The notes beneath the pieces are model-generated. The model was given only the letters and a program-made list of their open reading frames with translations, was not told the DNA's origin and did no database searches. Positions 10,702 to 21,405 of a DNA stretch of 64,000 nt are shown here, one piece after another (position 1 is the first letter of the stretch; the number at the start of each line of letters is the position of its first letter). This DNA is from Acanthopleura granulata. Taxonomy: Eukaryota; Mollusca; Polyplacophora; Chitonida; Chitonidae. Position numbers and translations under genes: made by a program. The stretch covers positions 1,240,001-1,304,000 of the forward strand of contig JABBOT010000082.1 in NCBI GenBank assembly GCA_016165875.1, written 5' to 3'.

Positions 10702-11807
10702 TGTGGTGCTGACGAATTACCAAATATCAGTCTTAAGTACCGATGCCTGCCAAGCGACGTAATGAAAGTAGTCAGCTTCCCGCTTTCTTCGTCTAGAGGA
10801 ATTTGGTAAAATCAAGATGCCGAGTCCAATCTGGAAAACTCCCTGGCATCGGACGTCTGGTGTAATATGTCATCGACGGTAGGCAGTACAAAGCGTTCTC
10901 TCTTCGCATTTTTGTTCAGATGTCTTAAGACCACTTCGGTAGTCACTAACTTTCGCATTGGCCTAAACAACAAGCACCATTGGAGAACACCATTCCCTCG
11001 GTTCCATTACTCTTTCGATAACTCAGCTCTGCCTCGACTTTCGATAACAAATGAATGGCCACGCGTCCGGGAGCATGTACCGAATTCGGAATTGCATCAT
11101 CACGTAGTGTAATTTTCCCCCGTCAACCAGACATCAGACCAATACCGCCAGACATCATCGTTGATTTCCTCTATCTTCTGGATAAGTCCCTTCCACACGG
11201 CTGAGTCTCTGCTTAGTACATTTTTTGACGCACCTGGAACAAAAATCAGTTCAAGAAACTTTCAACGATACTCTGTGGATAAGTTTTGATTTGTTCCATT
11301 TTTGGTTGTGTTTGAAAGGAACTGTAGGTCTGTTCCGTTATTATCGTCACATCGCCTCCGGGGGCGATCTTGAAGCGGATAATTTTGCCATTGATCTTCA
11401 GGTTAACAAACCAGGCTGTCTCCGACCCATCGGTGTCATGCAGATCTGCAGGAAATATTTCTGCTTGTCATAAGCTTTACACGGATTGCTCTATCCACAA
11501 AATGGTTATAAATAAATGAAATAAATAAAATATTCTTGAGAATCAAACAAATAAATATGCCAACATCAGGCGGTGTGCTGGGCGGTTTGAAAAATAAACT
11601 GACAACGAAATCCAGTAGCTATAATATCCTAAGGTTTTAAGGTTAAAAATTCCCATTGGAAGAATCAATCCTACCTCACGAAACACACATATTAATTCAT
11701 ATAGGCCTACTGGAAGGTATGACAACTACACAAACACCAAACTGGAGTCAACGATACAAACCCACGGGGCTTCAGAGGCCGTGTTTTGAAAACTGGCTGT
11801 TTCGAGT

Positions 11808-11890
11808 GGCCATGGTCCAGCGGTTAAAGACGCTTTTCTATCACCCGGATACACGAGGCGTGTGTTCAAGATCGGCCCTGGACGCGTAAT
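11808..11890 (+). mobile_element. tRNA-derived SINE head relic (present in A and B)
   Basis: The string tggtccagcggttaaagacg resembles a tRNA A-box region and tgttcaagatcgg a B box about 40 bases later. Unit B has a more damaged ortholog at 17755-17815. No acceptor-stem pairing could be drawn, so it is not called a tRNA gene. Confidence 0.4.
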
Positions 11891-12289
11891 TTGTAGATTC
11901 TCTGGCTGTCATTCACGATTATTCGCGTGGTTTTGGTGAAAACACACGATCTTCGCCGCTTGTTTGTCTGTTTGTACAGTCTTATGTGCGTTGTCTTCCA
12001 TCAGTATGCATTGTGCACAATCTGGACGTCATTTTCAACTGAGAGTCACTGCTAAGCCGTTCATTTTTATTACACACAGTGTCTATGCACCAAGCAAGAA
12101 AATGTATAAAATTTGGCCTTGCAGCTGTTTATGTCAGAGTAATGGTATTTAAAAAATTATACCATGTTTCTACTGCCCGCATAGCCCCGGATTAAGCGAG
12201 ATTAGATGCCTACTTACAAGGCATAGTGATAATAACTTGTCAAGATTTGTTCGTGATGGAAATGGCATATCATGGGTATTTTCATAAAA

Positions 12290-13620
12290 AACAACAGCAT
12301 AAAGAGGAAAACTAAACGAGCGAGCAGAGTGTGATAGTTGGCAGAGGGTCATAGTTAAGGGATGACACGCGGCAACCTTTCCATTTACCTCAATTTGGGT
12401 GTCATTCAAAGTCTGCATGTAAAGGTCTATAATGTGGTAAGGTACACGCCCCTTCCTCGACTGGGTAAGGAAGAAGACTGTGGTATCAGTTGTATTTTAT
12501 TAGATGTTACTAGTACAAAAGCACTCAAGAAGTTGTATCACATTTAATAAACAGCCAAAATACAGCCATGGAACAGGGCAAAGCTTCGAGGATGTTCGAT
12601 TGTTCCTCATCAGAACAGTGGTTATGCACGAATGAAGAGTAAACCTAGGCCTCGACAACGGCATTCCCAAAACAGCCGTCAACCAAATGGGCGTTCCAGG
12701 TCAATAATCAATAAAAGGTTATAGAATAGAGAATAAAACAGGGAACCCGTGAAATCTCACGACCATGGAGAGGTTGCTGGCAGACCTTCCAACATACCAT
12801 CGGAAAGCAATGGAGTCAAAGCTGGACTCACACCGACCGCATAGGTGCGTTCCGAACTGTGGGATATAAACAACTCGCAACTCGATAACTTGTTGTTAAA
12901 GATAATACTTCAAATGTGGCTGTAATTAATGCTGTTGCATTAAGCTTAATGTTAGTCTAATGTATGCTTTATAGATACATACATGCAACATGCATTTGTT
13001 CGCGTGTTGTCTTTATTTTAATTCACATCAGCTGATGGGAAAAGCTCACCGGAAAGCTCATTTGATGCTGTTTCATCTTCACTAGAGCGGGAGGAAAACG
13101 GAGGTAGACAAAGAACCGTGGGTAAGTCTTGGAAAATTAAGGTCTAAGTAATATAGTTGTGTTTATACCTGCAGTAAAGAAAAGATTCATTGGCATTTCT
13201 AAATAAAACTAGTAGTAACAACTGGATACCAGTGGCAGATACAAAATATATTTGTGTTATATGGAATCTGAAATTATGGAATGTAAAATTGTGAGAATTA
13301 GGAATGAATCCTGAAAAGTTGAGGGTAGGACGCCTGATTCACATTCTGATATAACAGATCTCCCAGAGATTACCGTATATGTAAGAATGAATGAATGATT
13401 ATGGGTAAAACCCACACCGGCAATATCACAGCCATATCGCGGCGTAAGAGGTGTGTAAGTTGTACATAAGCATTTATCTAAACAGTTAGAATAAAACCCT
13501 CACTGAAATAAATCCTCCGGATTTCACCGGGAAGGTTTGACCCCTTAACAGGTGTCACACACCAGTCGCTTCTGTGGTGTTACCCTGCATACATTCTCTA
13601 TGCAATGTACAATATGTTCA
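12290..13620. mobile_element. Foldback-like element, copy in unit B
   Basis: The left arm has gagcagagtgtgatagttgg and cctcaatttgggtgtcattc. The right arm (about 13440-13620) has aaacagttagaataaaaccc, ccggatttcaccgggaag and ccccttaacaggtgtc, which is the left-arm sequence reversed. The right arm is better kept here than in unit A. The SINE family 3 tail (13385-13445) lies just inside it. Confidence 0.55.
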
Positions 13621-14894
13621 GCGAACATGGTAGAAAAGCATCTTTCCCACGTTCCTCCCACGAGGCCTGGTCCCTTGACATTGCTTCCCTGTCATTGTTT
13701 ATTAAATATCACTACAACGCATCATGTTGATTAATTATCGACCATTGACATCAAAGTGCTATTCACATCATAAATTCACATCAACATGGAAATTAAAACC
13801 CTGACTTAGATAGATAGTCACGAAGACTTGTTCCGCTGGTTTTTGGAACTGGCCCCAGACCAATTACAGGAGTGATTCCTGCTCTCTTTATGCCCGCTGT
13901 ATTGCGGATATTTATATTAAGGAATTGAAATTACGTGATGGTCAGTGTTACAGACAATAGGCCTATATAAGGAATAAGGTTGCATAATGCTCTGACATAT
14001 CATTAGACGTCATCGTCAACAATTTCCGGAATACACAAAATATGTGTCCCTGGGGAAGTATTTCACATGTCATACAATACAGGTATACTTTGTGTCTAAG
14101 TTCAACTCTAGTTTTTACTACCTGTTTTACTCACAAATGTCAAGGAGTATTTTTGTCAATACACATAAAAATATGTTTAGATTACTTACATTCTAGTTTT
14201 CCCAATACACATGGAACTTCTCAGTTTAACTTATAGTGTTTCATATGTAAGGAAAGTGCGCTGCTATTTCATTGACCGCTATTACAGGAAAATCAGTCCG
14301 TTAATTAGAAGCGTATTGCACAATCAGAATTGTTGGGCCCAGAGTTTAGAGTGATTACCCAGAGTAAAATGAAGCCCATGGTAAGATAACATTTTTGTGT
14401 GTGTTTTACCCTTGTTCTTGGCAAACTCGATGACTTAAAGTTGCAGTTGTGTTATATTTTAAATTCCGGCAAGGGCTGGTATAACAAGTCCTTTGCCACG
14501 AAGGAGATAAAGTGCAAAGAAAATTCGATTTCTTGACATCGGTGCTGTTGCTGCTGAGCACATAGCCACTCCCTGTAAGACTCCTCTGCTCTATATGAAA
14601 AGCCATTGTTCATAGAAGCAATCATTTTGAAGGTGTGTGCTGACCAGAGCTCATTGTGTTCACATGCAGCTTTGGGTGCGCTAACTATCCATTTATGACA
14701 CATTCCACATGACCAATTGTTATTTCTTTTCAGCCCGTGAAACCTAAAACCTACACTGATGGAAGTGTCTCCGCAACAGGCGGAAGAGCTCATCCGTTCG
14801 AGTTTGGATGTTGGTAAATGAGACACGGTAGAACAGATACTTGTTCTAGTACACTGTACGTGACTGCTTTTAGGCGACCGGAAGGTTCTCGTCT
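13621..14894. other. Upstream flank of the GPCR, shared with units A and C
   Basis: This stretch is conserved with 6150-7345 in unit A, and part of it (about 14220-14450) with 35640-35830 in unit C. Short frames here (14406-14910, minus) are interrupted at different places in A and B, so they are not taken as genes. A promoter could lie here, but no TATA box or initiator could be assigned. Confidence 0.4.
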
Positions 14895-14966
14895 TTGTTC
14901 GAATTTTCAAAAGAGAACCAGCCGTTGTTTCAAACCTTTGGAAACAATTCGATACAAGTTCCCGCT

Positions 14967-16328
14967 ATGTCATCAGTCAATAACACCACGCTGGAGAATT
15001 TAACAGCTAACATTACAGCCGGACAACCATCGGTTACTTTTGTTATCTTACTGGGGTTTTTGGTCGTAACAGGCACGTTGGCCAATGGTTACATCATCGT
15101 AGCTTTGATGAAGAAGTCGCGTAGGTCGCCACTTAACATGACTATAGTGAACCTGGCCGTGGTGGATACCGTGATACTACTGCTGGTGATCCCTATGTGT
15201 CTGGTGACGTTATTACTTCCCGGAGTCACGACATTATTGTGCAGTGTCAGTGGTACACTTGGCCAGCTAATGACAACTTATTCCTTGCATGTCCAGTGCC
15301 TAATTCTCTACACTAACTGCCGCATCGTGACTACAGTTTCCACAAATCACAAAGCGGCTGTTAGCCTTGTACGCGTGGCGCTGATCAGTGTGATTTGTTT
15401 AGCTGTGGATACTTTCATGCTGACCTACCCTAGAGCCAAACACGGTCACTTGCAAAAAATTTCTTCAGTCGGTCAGTGTTTCTTTAATATCACTGTTCTA
15501 TCGTGGAACACAGTCACAAAAATATTTTATGTCGTCCACTTATCATCCTCGGTTTTGCTATGTGCCGTAATTTATATTACCTTGACACGTTTTGTCCAGA
15601 GAAACTCGGCAAGGCCAGCGCTTGCACGTCAAAGGTATATGCGCATTTTTAAAGCGACACTCCGTAAGCTTCTAATCTGGATGCTATCCTACTGCTCTAT
15701 CTCATTGACTCGCACCATTGGATACAGAAATGAGTGGCCGGAAGTGACGTTTCAGGTGAGTTTCTTCCTGTTGTGGTCAAGCTCCGTCCTGAATCCTCTG
15801 TGTCACATTCTTACATGTCCTCTCAAATTAACCATTGTCTCCTGGTGGTCCGGTCTGAGGGCCACAGTAGCTACACAGCGGGAAGCACAGCTGTCTGATC
15901 AACACAACAGCAATTCGAGTGAACGAAACAGCGGTTCAAACCAACATACCGTTTGGTGTAGTTGTGCAAATGACGAGACAAGGCACACTGTGTTGGGATC
16001 AAAGCAAAACAGACTAAAAACCACAACACCGGCAACAGATCATGAAATAGAGGCTGAAGTTAATGACACAACTAACCTACAATGGGGAAAAATGGTAACA
16101 GAAACACACCTGTCTGATAGACTTGATAGAGGTGTCACGAGGATGTCACAAGTCGTTGCCAATGCTCAGCAAAGAAACGCAGAAAAAGGTTGCTCATCAC
16201 GACAGGGGCTCAACCGTGTGATGCCACTTACGGTTCCACTTCAGAACTTTTCAGAAGCGCGTCTGAATTATCCAGTCAACCAACGAGAGGCTAACCCAGT
16301 TGTAACGTTTTTTGTTCACAGGGAGTGA
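14967..16328 (+). CDS. Class A-like G-protein-coupled receptor, intronless (paralog 1)
   Basis: A 453-residue reading frame with seven hydrophobic segments, at about residues 23-48, 57-82, 95-120, 132-152, 182-208, 231-250 and 262-283. Rhodopsin-family landmarks are visible: Asn40 in TM1 (TLANGYIIVAL), Asp67 in TM2 (NLAVVD), Cys92 at the top of TM3 with a partner Cys171 in loop 2, and Asn276-Pro277 in TM7. Departures are marked: DRY at the end of TM3 is NCR (Arg119), and NPxxY is NPLCH. Three glycosylation sites (NNTT, NLT, NIT) precede TM1. The cytoplasmic tail is about 165 residues, hydrophilic and rich in Ser, Thr and Asn. An in-frame ATG at 14895 would add 24 residues. ATG 14967 is preferred because the paralog at 31084-32316 starts with the same MSS-x-NNTTLENLTANIT sequence. 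The ligand is unknown. It should act at the plasma membrane. Confidence 0.85.
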   Translation: MSSVNNTTLENLTANITAGQPSVTFVILLGFLVVTGTLANGYIIVALMKKSRRSPLNMTIVNLAVVDTVILLLVIPMCLVTLLLPGVTTLLCSVSGTLGQLMTTYSLHVQCLILYTNCRIVTTVSTNHKAAVSLVRVALISVICLAVDTFMLTYPRAKHGHLQKISSVGQCFFNITVLSWNTVTKIFYVVHLSSSVLLCAVIYITLTRFVQRNSARPALARQRYMRIFKATLRKLLIWMLSYCSISLTRTIGYRNEWPEVTFQVSFFLLWSSSVLNPLCHILTCPLKLTIVSWWSGLRATVATQREAQLSDQHNSNSSERNSGSNQHTVWCSCANDETRHTVLGSKQNRLKTTTPATDHEIEAEVNDTTNLQWGKMVTETHLSDRLDRGVTRMSQVVANAQQRNAEKGCSSRQGLNRVMPLTVPLQNFSEARLNYPVNQREANPVVTFFVHRE

Positions 16329-16383
16329 ACTAGAATGTGAAGAGTAAGAGGAGATGCAGTCAGTTATACCTATATCAGATACA

Positions 16384-16725
16384 ACATCATAGAGTAAAAC
16401 CAGAGCAGCGACGACACAGTGGTAGTTGGCATTTGTTTGCAAAAATGCGGCGAAATCCCGCCTCTTTTTGATGTACCTCGGTTAGCATCTTGTTTTAACT
16501 GTTCGTATAAACGTTTAAAAAGTAAAAGTCTACACCATCTTGTGGCACTATGACTGAAACGAAATCACCTGTAAGTAACAGAAATTGTGGTGATGTTAAT
16601 GTATTGGTTGCCTCTTGTGTCTAATAACTAAAAATGCTCTGTTGTCATCACTTTTAAAACACAATCGCATGCAAACCAGAAACTCGGTTGATCGAGAGAC
16701 AACAGTACTGAGAGTAAAACCAGAC
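16384..16725 (+). mobile_element. Foldback-family left arm directly 3' of the GPCR
   Basis: Starting 56 bases after the stop codon, gagtaaaaccagagcagcga, then gtagttggcat, cctcggttagcatctt and taactgttcg follow the left arm of the foldback family (27305-27700, 59385-59540). A second copy of its first bases (gagagtaaaaccagacc) occurs at 16711. The element would supply the 3' UTR of the GPCR transcript. Confidence 0.6.
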
Positions 16726-17994
16726 CTGCACTTGGCAAGTGGTCGCGCATCAGTATGTCACGGAGAGTGATAGAAACGAAAAGAACTTGTCCATATTAGA
16801 CATCAGGGAAAATTTCAGCCATAAGAAATATAACCCTTGACGTTGATTGAAATCATTACACAGTACATAGGGTCTAGCAAATGCCATAAGGCGAGACATG
16901 TATGCGCCATATACAGGATTATTCGGTATACTACTATCCAAGTTGGGAAAATTCTTGTTTGCGGAACAAGATTTCCCCAGTCGAACAAGGGAAGGTCCGC
17001 CAGCAACCTTCGGATAGTCATGGGTTTCCCTTGGCTCTGCCGCCATAATGCTGGCCGCCGTCGTACATGTAGTGAAAATGAAAAATTCTTGAGTGCGGCG
17101 TAAAACACCAATCAAAGAAATCAAATAAGAAAAAATGGGCGGATTCCGGACCAAAGCAGCTATACAACTATCTCTAGGAGCTGCATAAATAGCCAAACAA
17201 ATCGGGCCGTTCTACTGTACTACGTATATAGCCTGGCACATCGTATCTAGTCCACGGGTAATTCTACATACCTTCATAATGTTTGGTATACACTCACACC
17301 ACAGTTTATCCGAGTTGTAACAATATTATACTCCAGCCATTGATACTTATGAATCAATAAGTGAACCCGGTGTCCACCATCTTTCACACCAAAGCCTCAG
17401 GCGGGTGTTTCCCCTAGTCCAGCTTTACATGGTTTGCTCCAACCAGCACTCTAGCAGCCATTGTATAAGTGAAACATTCTTCAGTATGAAATAAATAAAT
17501 AAACCAAACTCAGGAAAGGTATGTGCTGGCAGTTTCATAGATAAACTGACAACGAAATCCAGTGACTAGAATATGCTAATATTTCAAGGCTAAAAAAGCA
17601 AAACGTCCCAATGGAAGAATCAATTCTACCTCACGAAACGAACATATTAATATATTAGGCCTACTGAAAAGTATAATATCTACCAAAACTCCAAAATGGA
17701 GTCAAGGAAATAAACTCTTCAGAGGCTCTGTTTTGAAAACTGGCTGTTTTTGAGTGGACCGTGGTCCACCTTTCTATCACCAGGTCATAGGAGGCGAGAG
17801 TTCCAGACCGGCCCTAAATATTTAATTTGCAGATTCTCTGGTCCTCATTGGTGATTGTTCGTGTGGCTTTGGTGACTACACACGACCTACGCCGCTGGTT
17901 TGTCTATTTATACAGTCTTACGCTCATTGTCTTCCATCAATATACAATGTGTATACTGTACGTCATTCTGAGCTGAGAGTCACTACTGAGTTGG

Positions 17995-19022
17995 TTAGCT
18001 TAGTAGACAGCGATTCTCACACAGATAGCAGCCATTTTGAAAATATGAGGATTAAGGGAGACCACTTTGATCGAAGATGCAATGGGCGAAGCTATTTTCA
18101 CCCTTCAATACATACACAGCATAAACGTCGATTGTCAAAAATACTGCATTGTAACTCGATTTTTCTCAAATATTCGATACCTTGTGTAACTTCTTTAACT
18201 ACTGTGACTTTTTATGTTTTTGATGAGAAAAAATATCAAAGTGCAAAGACCTATCACGCTGAGTAAACCGTAAGCGTAAAATATACGCAGCTTTAGGACT
18301 TCTGGGAATTTGGGGGGAATGGTGTGTATATAGACCAGAGCTTGATCTCGGAGAATCTCATGGAAGGCAAGCCTCGCGGTGTCCAGAATGACTCTACGTT
18401 GCACGTGGGGTAGGTCCGTTACATACTTACCACTTGATTTTAGTGACTTGCCAAAGACAGGTGGTTTACCCCGGGCACTGCGGGCTATAAAATTAATCTC
18501 GTATCAAAAAATTCAGTGCGTTTTTCCACTCAGTGTGTAAACAATTACATGTACGTTATACACTTTGTCGCACAGAGGGTAATTCATACCGAGAGCATCC
18601 AGAAGAAACCAAAAAAAATAAAAAATAAAAAAAAAATAAATAAAAAAGAAGCAAAAAGAAAAAAAAACAAAAACAAGGATGAACTCAACAGATGTCCTTT
18701 GTCCCTTTAACTACTTGTTTAGGATATCATTTTCTCACGAACTTCACGTAGAGTCATTTATAGCTCTGCACATTGATATGTTGGCTTTCCGTATTATGGA
18801 CCTTTCCCAGCTGTCAATCAAGAATGCGCATTGACCAATCATTATCAATATTGTTGCAAGTAGGTCAGCCAGATGACGTCATGACTCCACAATTGCTTTC
18901 ACCGGGAATGGATTGAAAAGTAACGTTGTCACGAGAAGTGGTAGGACATCATCTATGGTGGATCTATCCATTGCAAAGAAAATGCAATAAAATAATTTTT
19001 TCAAATTCATATTATTGTACTG
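17995..19022. other. Intergenic with an A-rich tract
   Basis: No gene recognised. A low-complexity (a)n/(aaat)n tract lies at 18605-18676. A 69-codon minus frame (18195-18404) contains one hydrophobic stretch but matches nothing I know. Confidence 0.4.
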
Positions 19023-19035
19023 TCAAGCTGGATAA

Positions 19036-19220
19036 AAGCATAGAAAATCCGAATAAAGAAATGTAACGCATGGTTGACGTTCTCGATATTTCGACTAAGT
19101 TTTACTTGTCATCTTCAGGAGAAGTCGAAATATCGAGAACGTCAACCATGCGTTACATTTCTTTATTCGGAGTTTCTATGCTTTTACACTTTGCTAAGCT
19201 AGTGGGTGGATCAACAAGAT
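19036..19220 (-). mobile_element. Palindromic Penelope-like mini-element with hammerhead-like core
   Basis: The insert is 185 bp between two perfect copies of tcaagctggataa (19023-19035, 19221-19233). It is almost entirely an inverted repeat, with arms at about 19032-19096 and 19123-19183 around a 26-nt centre. On the minus strand a type I hammerhead arrangement can be drawn. UUCUC (19123-19119) pairs with GAGAA. CUGAAGA follows (19118-19112). Stem II is GAC..AAGU/ACUU..GUC (19110-19093). GAAA (19092-19089) precedes UAUC, where AUAU is a self-pairing stem III and the predicted cleavage follows C. One extra U sits at the base of stem II. Hammerheads of this kind with very short stem III are known from Penelope-like element terminal repeats. 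Assignment to that class is inference. Confidence 0.65.
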
Positions 19221-19233
19221 TCAAGCTGGATAA

Positions 19234-20394
19234 TGGGTGGAGTTCAGTGTGCTTTGGCATGTTTGAATTTATTTTCACTTAGTTACAACGTTAATCGTTA
19301 CAACTGTGATAATTGACATTTATTTCGTCTCTTGTTGCTATGTAACCTCACGATTGCGGCGCTTCAGTGATCGATGTTAAAAACTTGTGTTATTTATAAG
19401 AGAAAGCATGTAATCAGTTCGCGGAGATAGTTGTATATGCTTAGCCACTGGTGCTAGGTTACGATTAAAACATACGTGGATTCTGACGCACAGTGTTGGC
19501 ATTTGTATTGTTTTACCGCCCACTACAAGAAAATCGTTGCTGCCTTCATGGATGCTATGTCCTCTACGCGTCTGGATATGTTTTGGATACGTTCGTGGTG
19601 ACAACGGGTGAGCCATCGAAGTTCCCAGTCAAGCCAGTCATCCTTCGACCAAATACATGTATCCTCTATCGTCGCAAAGTATCAGAGTTATGAGTTAGAG
19701 CCACAACTCCGCCAACATGGTTACGATGGCCAATTGAAATCGAAGAGAACATTTGCTTTGAATTCTTCAATTCCAAGATCATAAGTGTAGCATTAATAGC
19801 AACATTGTAGTTTTTGTTATATTTACTGATTAACACTACTTAGGGAAATTCCAAGGGCAGTTATTGTTAAAAGTTGGGAGAGGGGGGGCATTAAAGACGA
19901 ACTCCTAGCATAACTATGCCAACTTGTGACCGTAACGGCAAATATTTTGAATATTACAGACATTTTTCAAATTGGCGTACATTTTTCAACATGACTGCCA
20001 AACTCGAACACTGTGGTCTTCATGTCTTAGTTTCCATTAACCATGTAATTCGTATGAACTACGCCAAAGGCAGATGAATTTTATTAAACACAGTGCCATG
20101 CAAACCAGGTACATAATGTCCATTCGTACTGTTGGCAGCCATCTTGGAAAATGGCTGCCATTACTGTTACAAGAAAAATGTCAGATGTCCCTATGTCCAA
20201 AAGGTTCCCCATACCATAATCTACCAGCGCGTCAAATGTCGTGCTTCCTTCATAAAAGACGCAATTCTTCCATACATGTTACAAATCTGCTGCAATAGTA
20301 AACTTTCGGTGCGAAATTGTGGTAGGTTGAAAGGTTGATTTGGTTTTTATTTTGAATGAAATGTTAATCGTGTTACTATCGCAGTTTGAGCTAA
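19234..20394. other. Intergenic, nothing firm
   Basis: Several short open frames on both strands (19377-19693, 20074-20338) show no recognisable domain. A 9-G run lies at 19880-19888. Part of the stretch just before 20395 may be 5' Harbinger element sequence, but no motif is readable. Confidence 0.35.
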
Positions 20395-20640
20395 CTTTCC
20401 CGATACACCACACGAAAGAAGAGCGATTGCAGAGAGGCTTTACAATATTGCGCATTTCCCAGGCGTTATAGGCGCTATCGATGGCCCCCTTGTAGAAATT
20501 ATAAATCCTGGAGGCTTTCATACTTTATGAACAGAAAAGGATGTTAATGTGTGGATTGCAAATTTGTGAGGGACCATCAACTTGACTTTACAAATGTTTT
20601 TGCCAGATGGTATGGTTGAGCACATGACTCGAGAATATTT
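20395..20640 (+). pseudogene. PIF/Harbinger transposase, central part (decayed)
   Basis: Read on the plus strand with one frame change: AIAERLYNIAHFPGVIGAID, GPLVEI, then MNRKGC (stop) CVDCKFVRDHQLDFTNVFAR, W, AHDSRIF. This is the core of Harbinger DDE transposases. F-P-G-V-I-G-A-I-D-G carries the first catalytic Asp, N-R-K-G follows, and the W-x-G-x-x-H-D-S-R-I-F block carries the second. Stops after HTL, MNRKGC and WYG and a frameshift make it dead. It ends abruptly at a SINE tail at 20641. The missing C-terminal part reappears at 25262, 4.6 kb away. Confidence 0.85.
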
Positions 20641-20705
20641 CATTTATTTATTTATTTGTTTATTTATTTGATTGGTGATTTACGCCGTACTCAAGAATAT
20701 TTGCT
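20641..20705 (-). mobile_element. SINE family 1, 3' tail half of a SINE split in two
   Basis: The (ttta)n tract, then gattggtgatttacgccgta and ctcaagaatattt, is the minus-strand SINE 3' end. It stops where gctaaagtaccc begins. The rest of the SINE (gtacgacggcgagcagcatt onward) is at 25204-25262. Only about seven bases of the family consensus are missing between the halves. Confidence 0.8.
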
Positions 20706-21289
20706 AAAGTACCCTATTTATCCCTGAATACACCTTTTAATAGTGTATTCAGCGTGCTGAAAGAGTGTTGCGATGATATATAGGCGAAATGGAGCAGGAA
20801 TTCCTCAAGATTTCACCCTTTAGGGTGTAAAGTTTGGAATAGGATGTTGAAAAGATATGTACCATTCTGTGGTTGGATTGCACTGTATCGCAAGATGTCT
20901 TTCTCATAACTTTGGCTGCATGCATTTCTTTTTCTAGAATACGATTTGGTGGGATTTCTATCTTTCTCAAGCCGCTGTCATCATTTCTACATTTCTTTGG
21001 GGATCACATCATTCATGTATTCATGTATGTATACCGTTTTCCTTACCCGTATTACATGTATTCGTCCATATGAACGCTGGTGTGATAAAATAACGCCTCA
21101 TAACATTGTTGGCTTTTTGTCGATAAAATTCATTTAAATATTTGTTTAGCTTTGTATCAAACGGGTGATGAACTTGCATTAAAAGTAGTAAAGACCAAGC
21201 AGTAAAAACTAACAAACTCCAAGCAATGTCTTGCTTATTTAAAACAGCACCTTTTCGGCATCTTGAAAAAGGCTGAGGTTAACTGCTGG

Positions 21290-21405
21290 ATTACAAAAAA
21301 GATGTATATCGAGGTGTTAAGCAGTGAATCACACCTGCAACCATATTGGTAATATAGGCTTGTGGTGCTAAGGCCAGCGCTTTAGACCACGCAGTCACTG
21401 GTTAA
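21290..21405 (-). mobile_element. tRNA-derived SINE head fragment, minus strand
   Basis: On the minus strand gcgtggtctaaagcgctggc resembles the A-box region and ggttgcaggtgtgattc a B box about 45 bases on. No matching 3' body was identified. Confidence 0.4.

Larger units (their letters stand above)
9030..11470 (-). mobile_element. Degenerate Ty3/gypsy retrotransposon, unit A only
   Basis: About 2.4 kb present in A but absent at the matching place in B (around 17385-17425). It carries pol in the order RT, RNase H/linker, integrase on the minus strand, with frames broken by stops and shifts. No clear LTR pair was seen at the edges, so the insert is truncated. Edges are inferred from where similarity to unit B stops and resumes. 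Confidence 0.75.
4656..12059 (+). repeat. Tandem segmental duplication, unit A (no GPCR gene)
   Basis: Unit A aligns by eye with unit B (12060-17994) through long near-identical blocks in the same order: 4860 with 12245, 5330 with 12710, 6350 with 13805, 7280 with 14735, 7350 with 16728, 8530 with 17140, 8890 with 17250 and 11560 with 17520. The junction at 12059/12060 joins the end of A to the start of B, so the copies are head to tail. Compared with B, unit A lacks about 1.93 kb holding the GPCR. It has extra sequence at about 7490-8370, a SINE at 8629-8860 and a gypsy element at about 9030-11470. Many substitutions and small indels separate the copies, so the duplication is not recent. Confidence 0.85.
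12060..17994 (+). repeat. Tandem segmental duplication, unit B (carries the GPCR)
   Basis: Second head-to-tail copy of the segment described for 4656-12059. It keeps the order of all shared blocks and contains the intact GPCR between the blocks that are fused in A. It lacks the unit A SINE and gypsy insertions, so it provides their empty sites. A degraded SINE tail at 17454-17505 matches 11480-11555 in A. Confidence 0.85.

Noticed and set aside
8976..11470. LTRs around the gypsy remnant in unit A
   Set aside because: No direct repeat of LTR size was found at the edges defined by comparison with unit B.
11808..11890. Possible tRNA gene
   Set aside because: A- and B-box-like strings are present, but no acceptor or anticodon stem pairs. 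The B-unit copy is badly damaged, which fits a SINE relic.
14452..14910. 152-codon minus-strand open frame upstream of the GPCR
   Set aside because: The orthologous stretch in unit A (about 7010-7340) does not keep the frame open, so selection for a protein is not indicated.
14797..16727. Retroposed GPCR cDNA as the reason for the single exon
   Set aside because: No poly(A) tract or target duplication is visible at the edges. Intronless class A receptors are common, and unit C shows the gene with its flanks.
19036..19220. A second complete hammerhead on the plus strand of the palindrome
   Set aside because: The right arm supplies GAAAUAUCGAGAA on the plus strand, but no CUGANGA precedes it there. 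Only the minus strand has both core parts.
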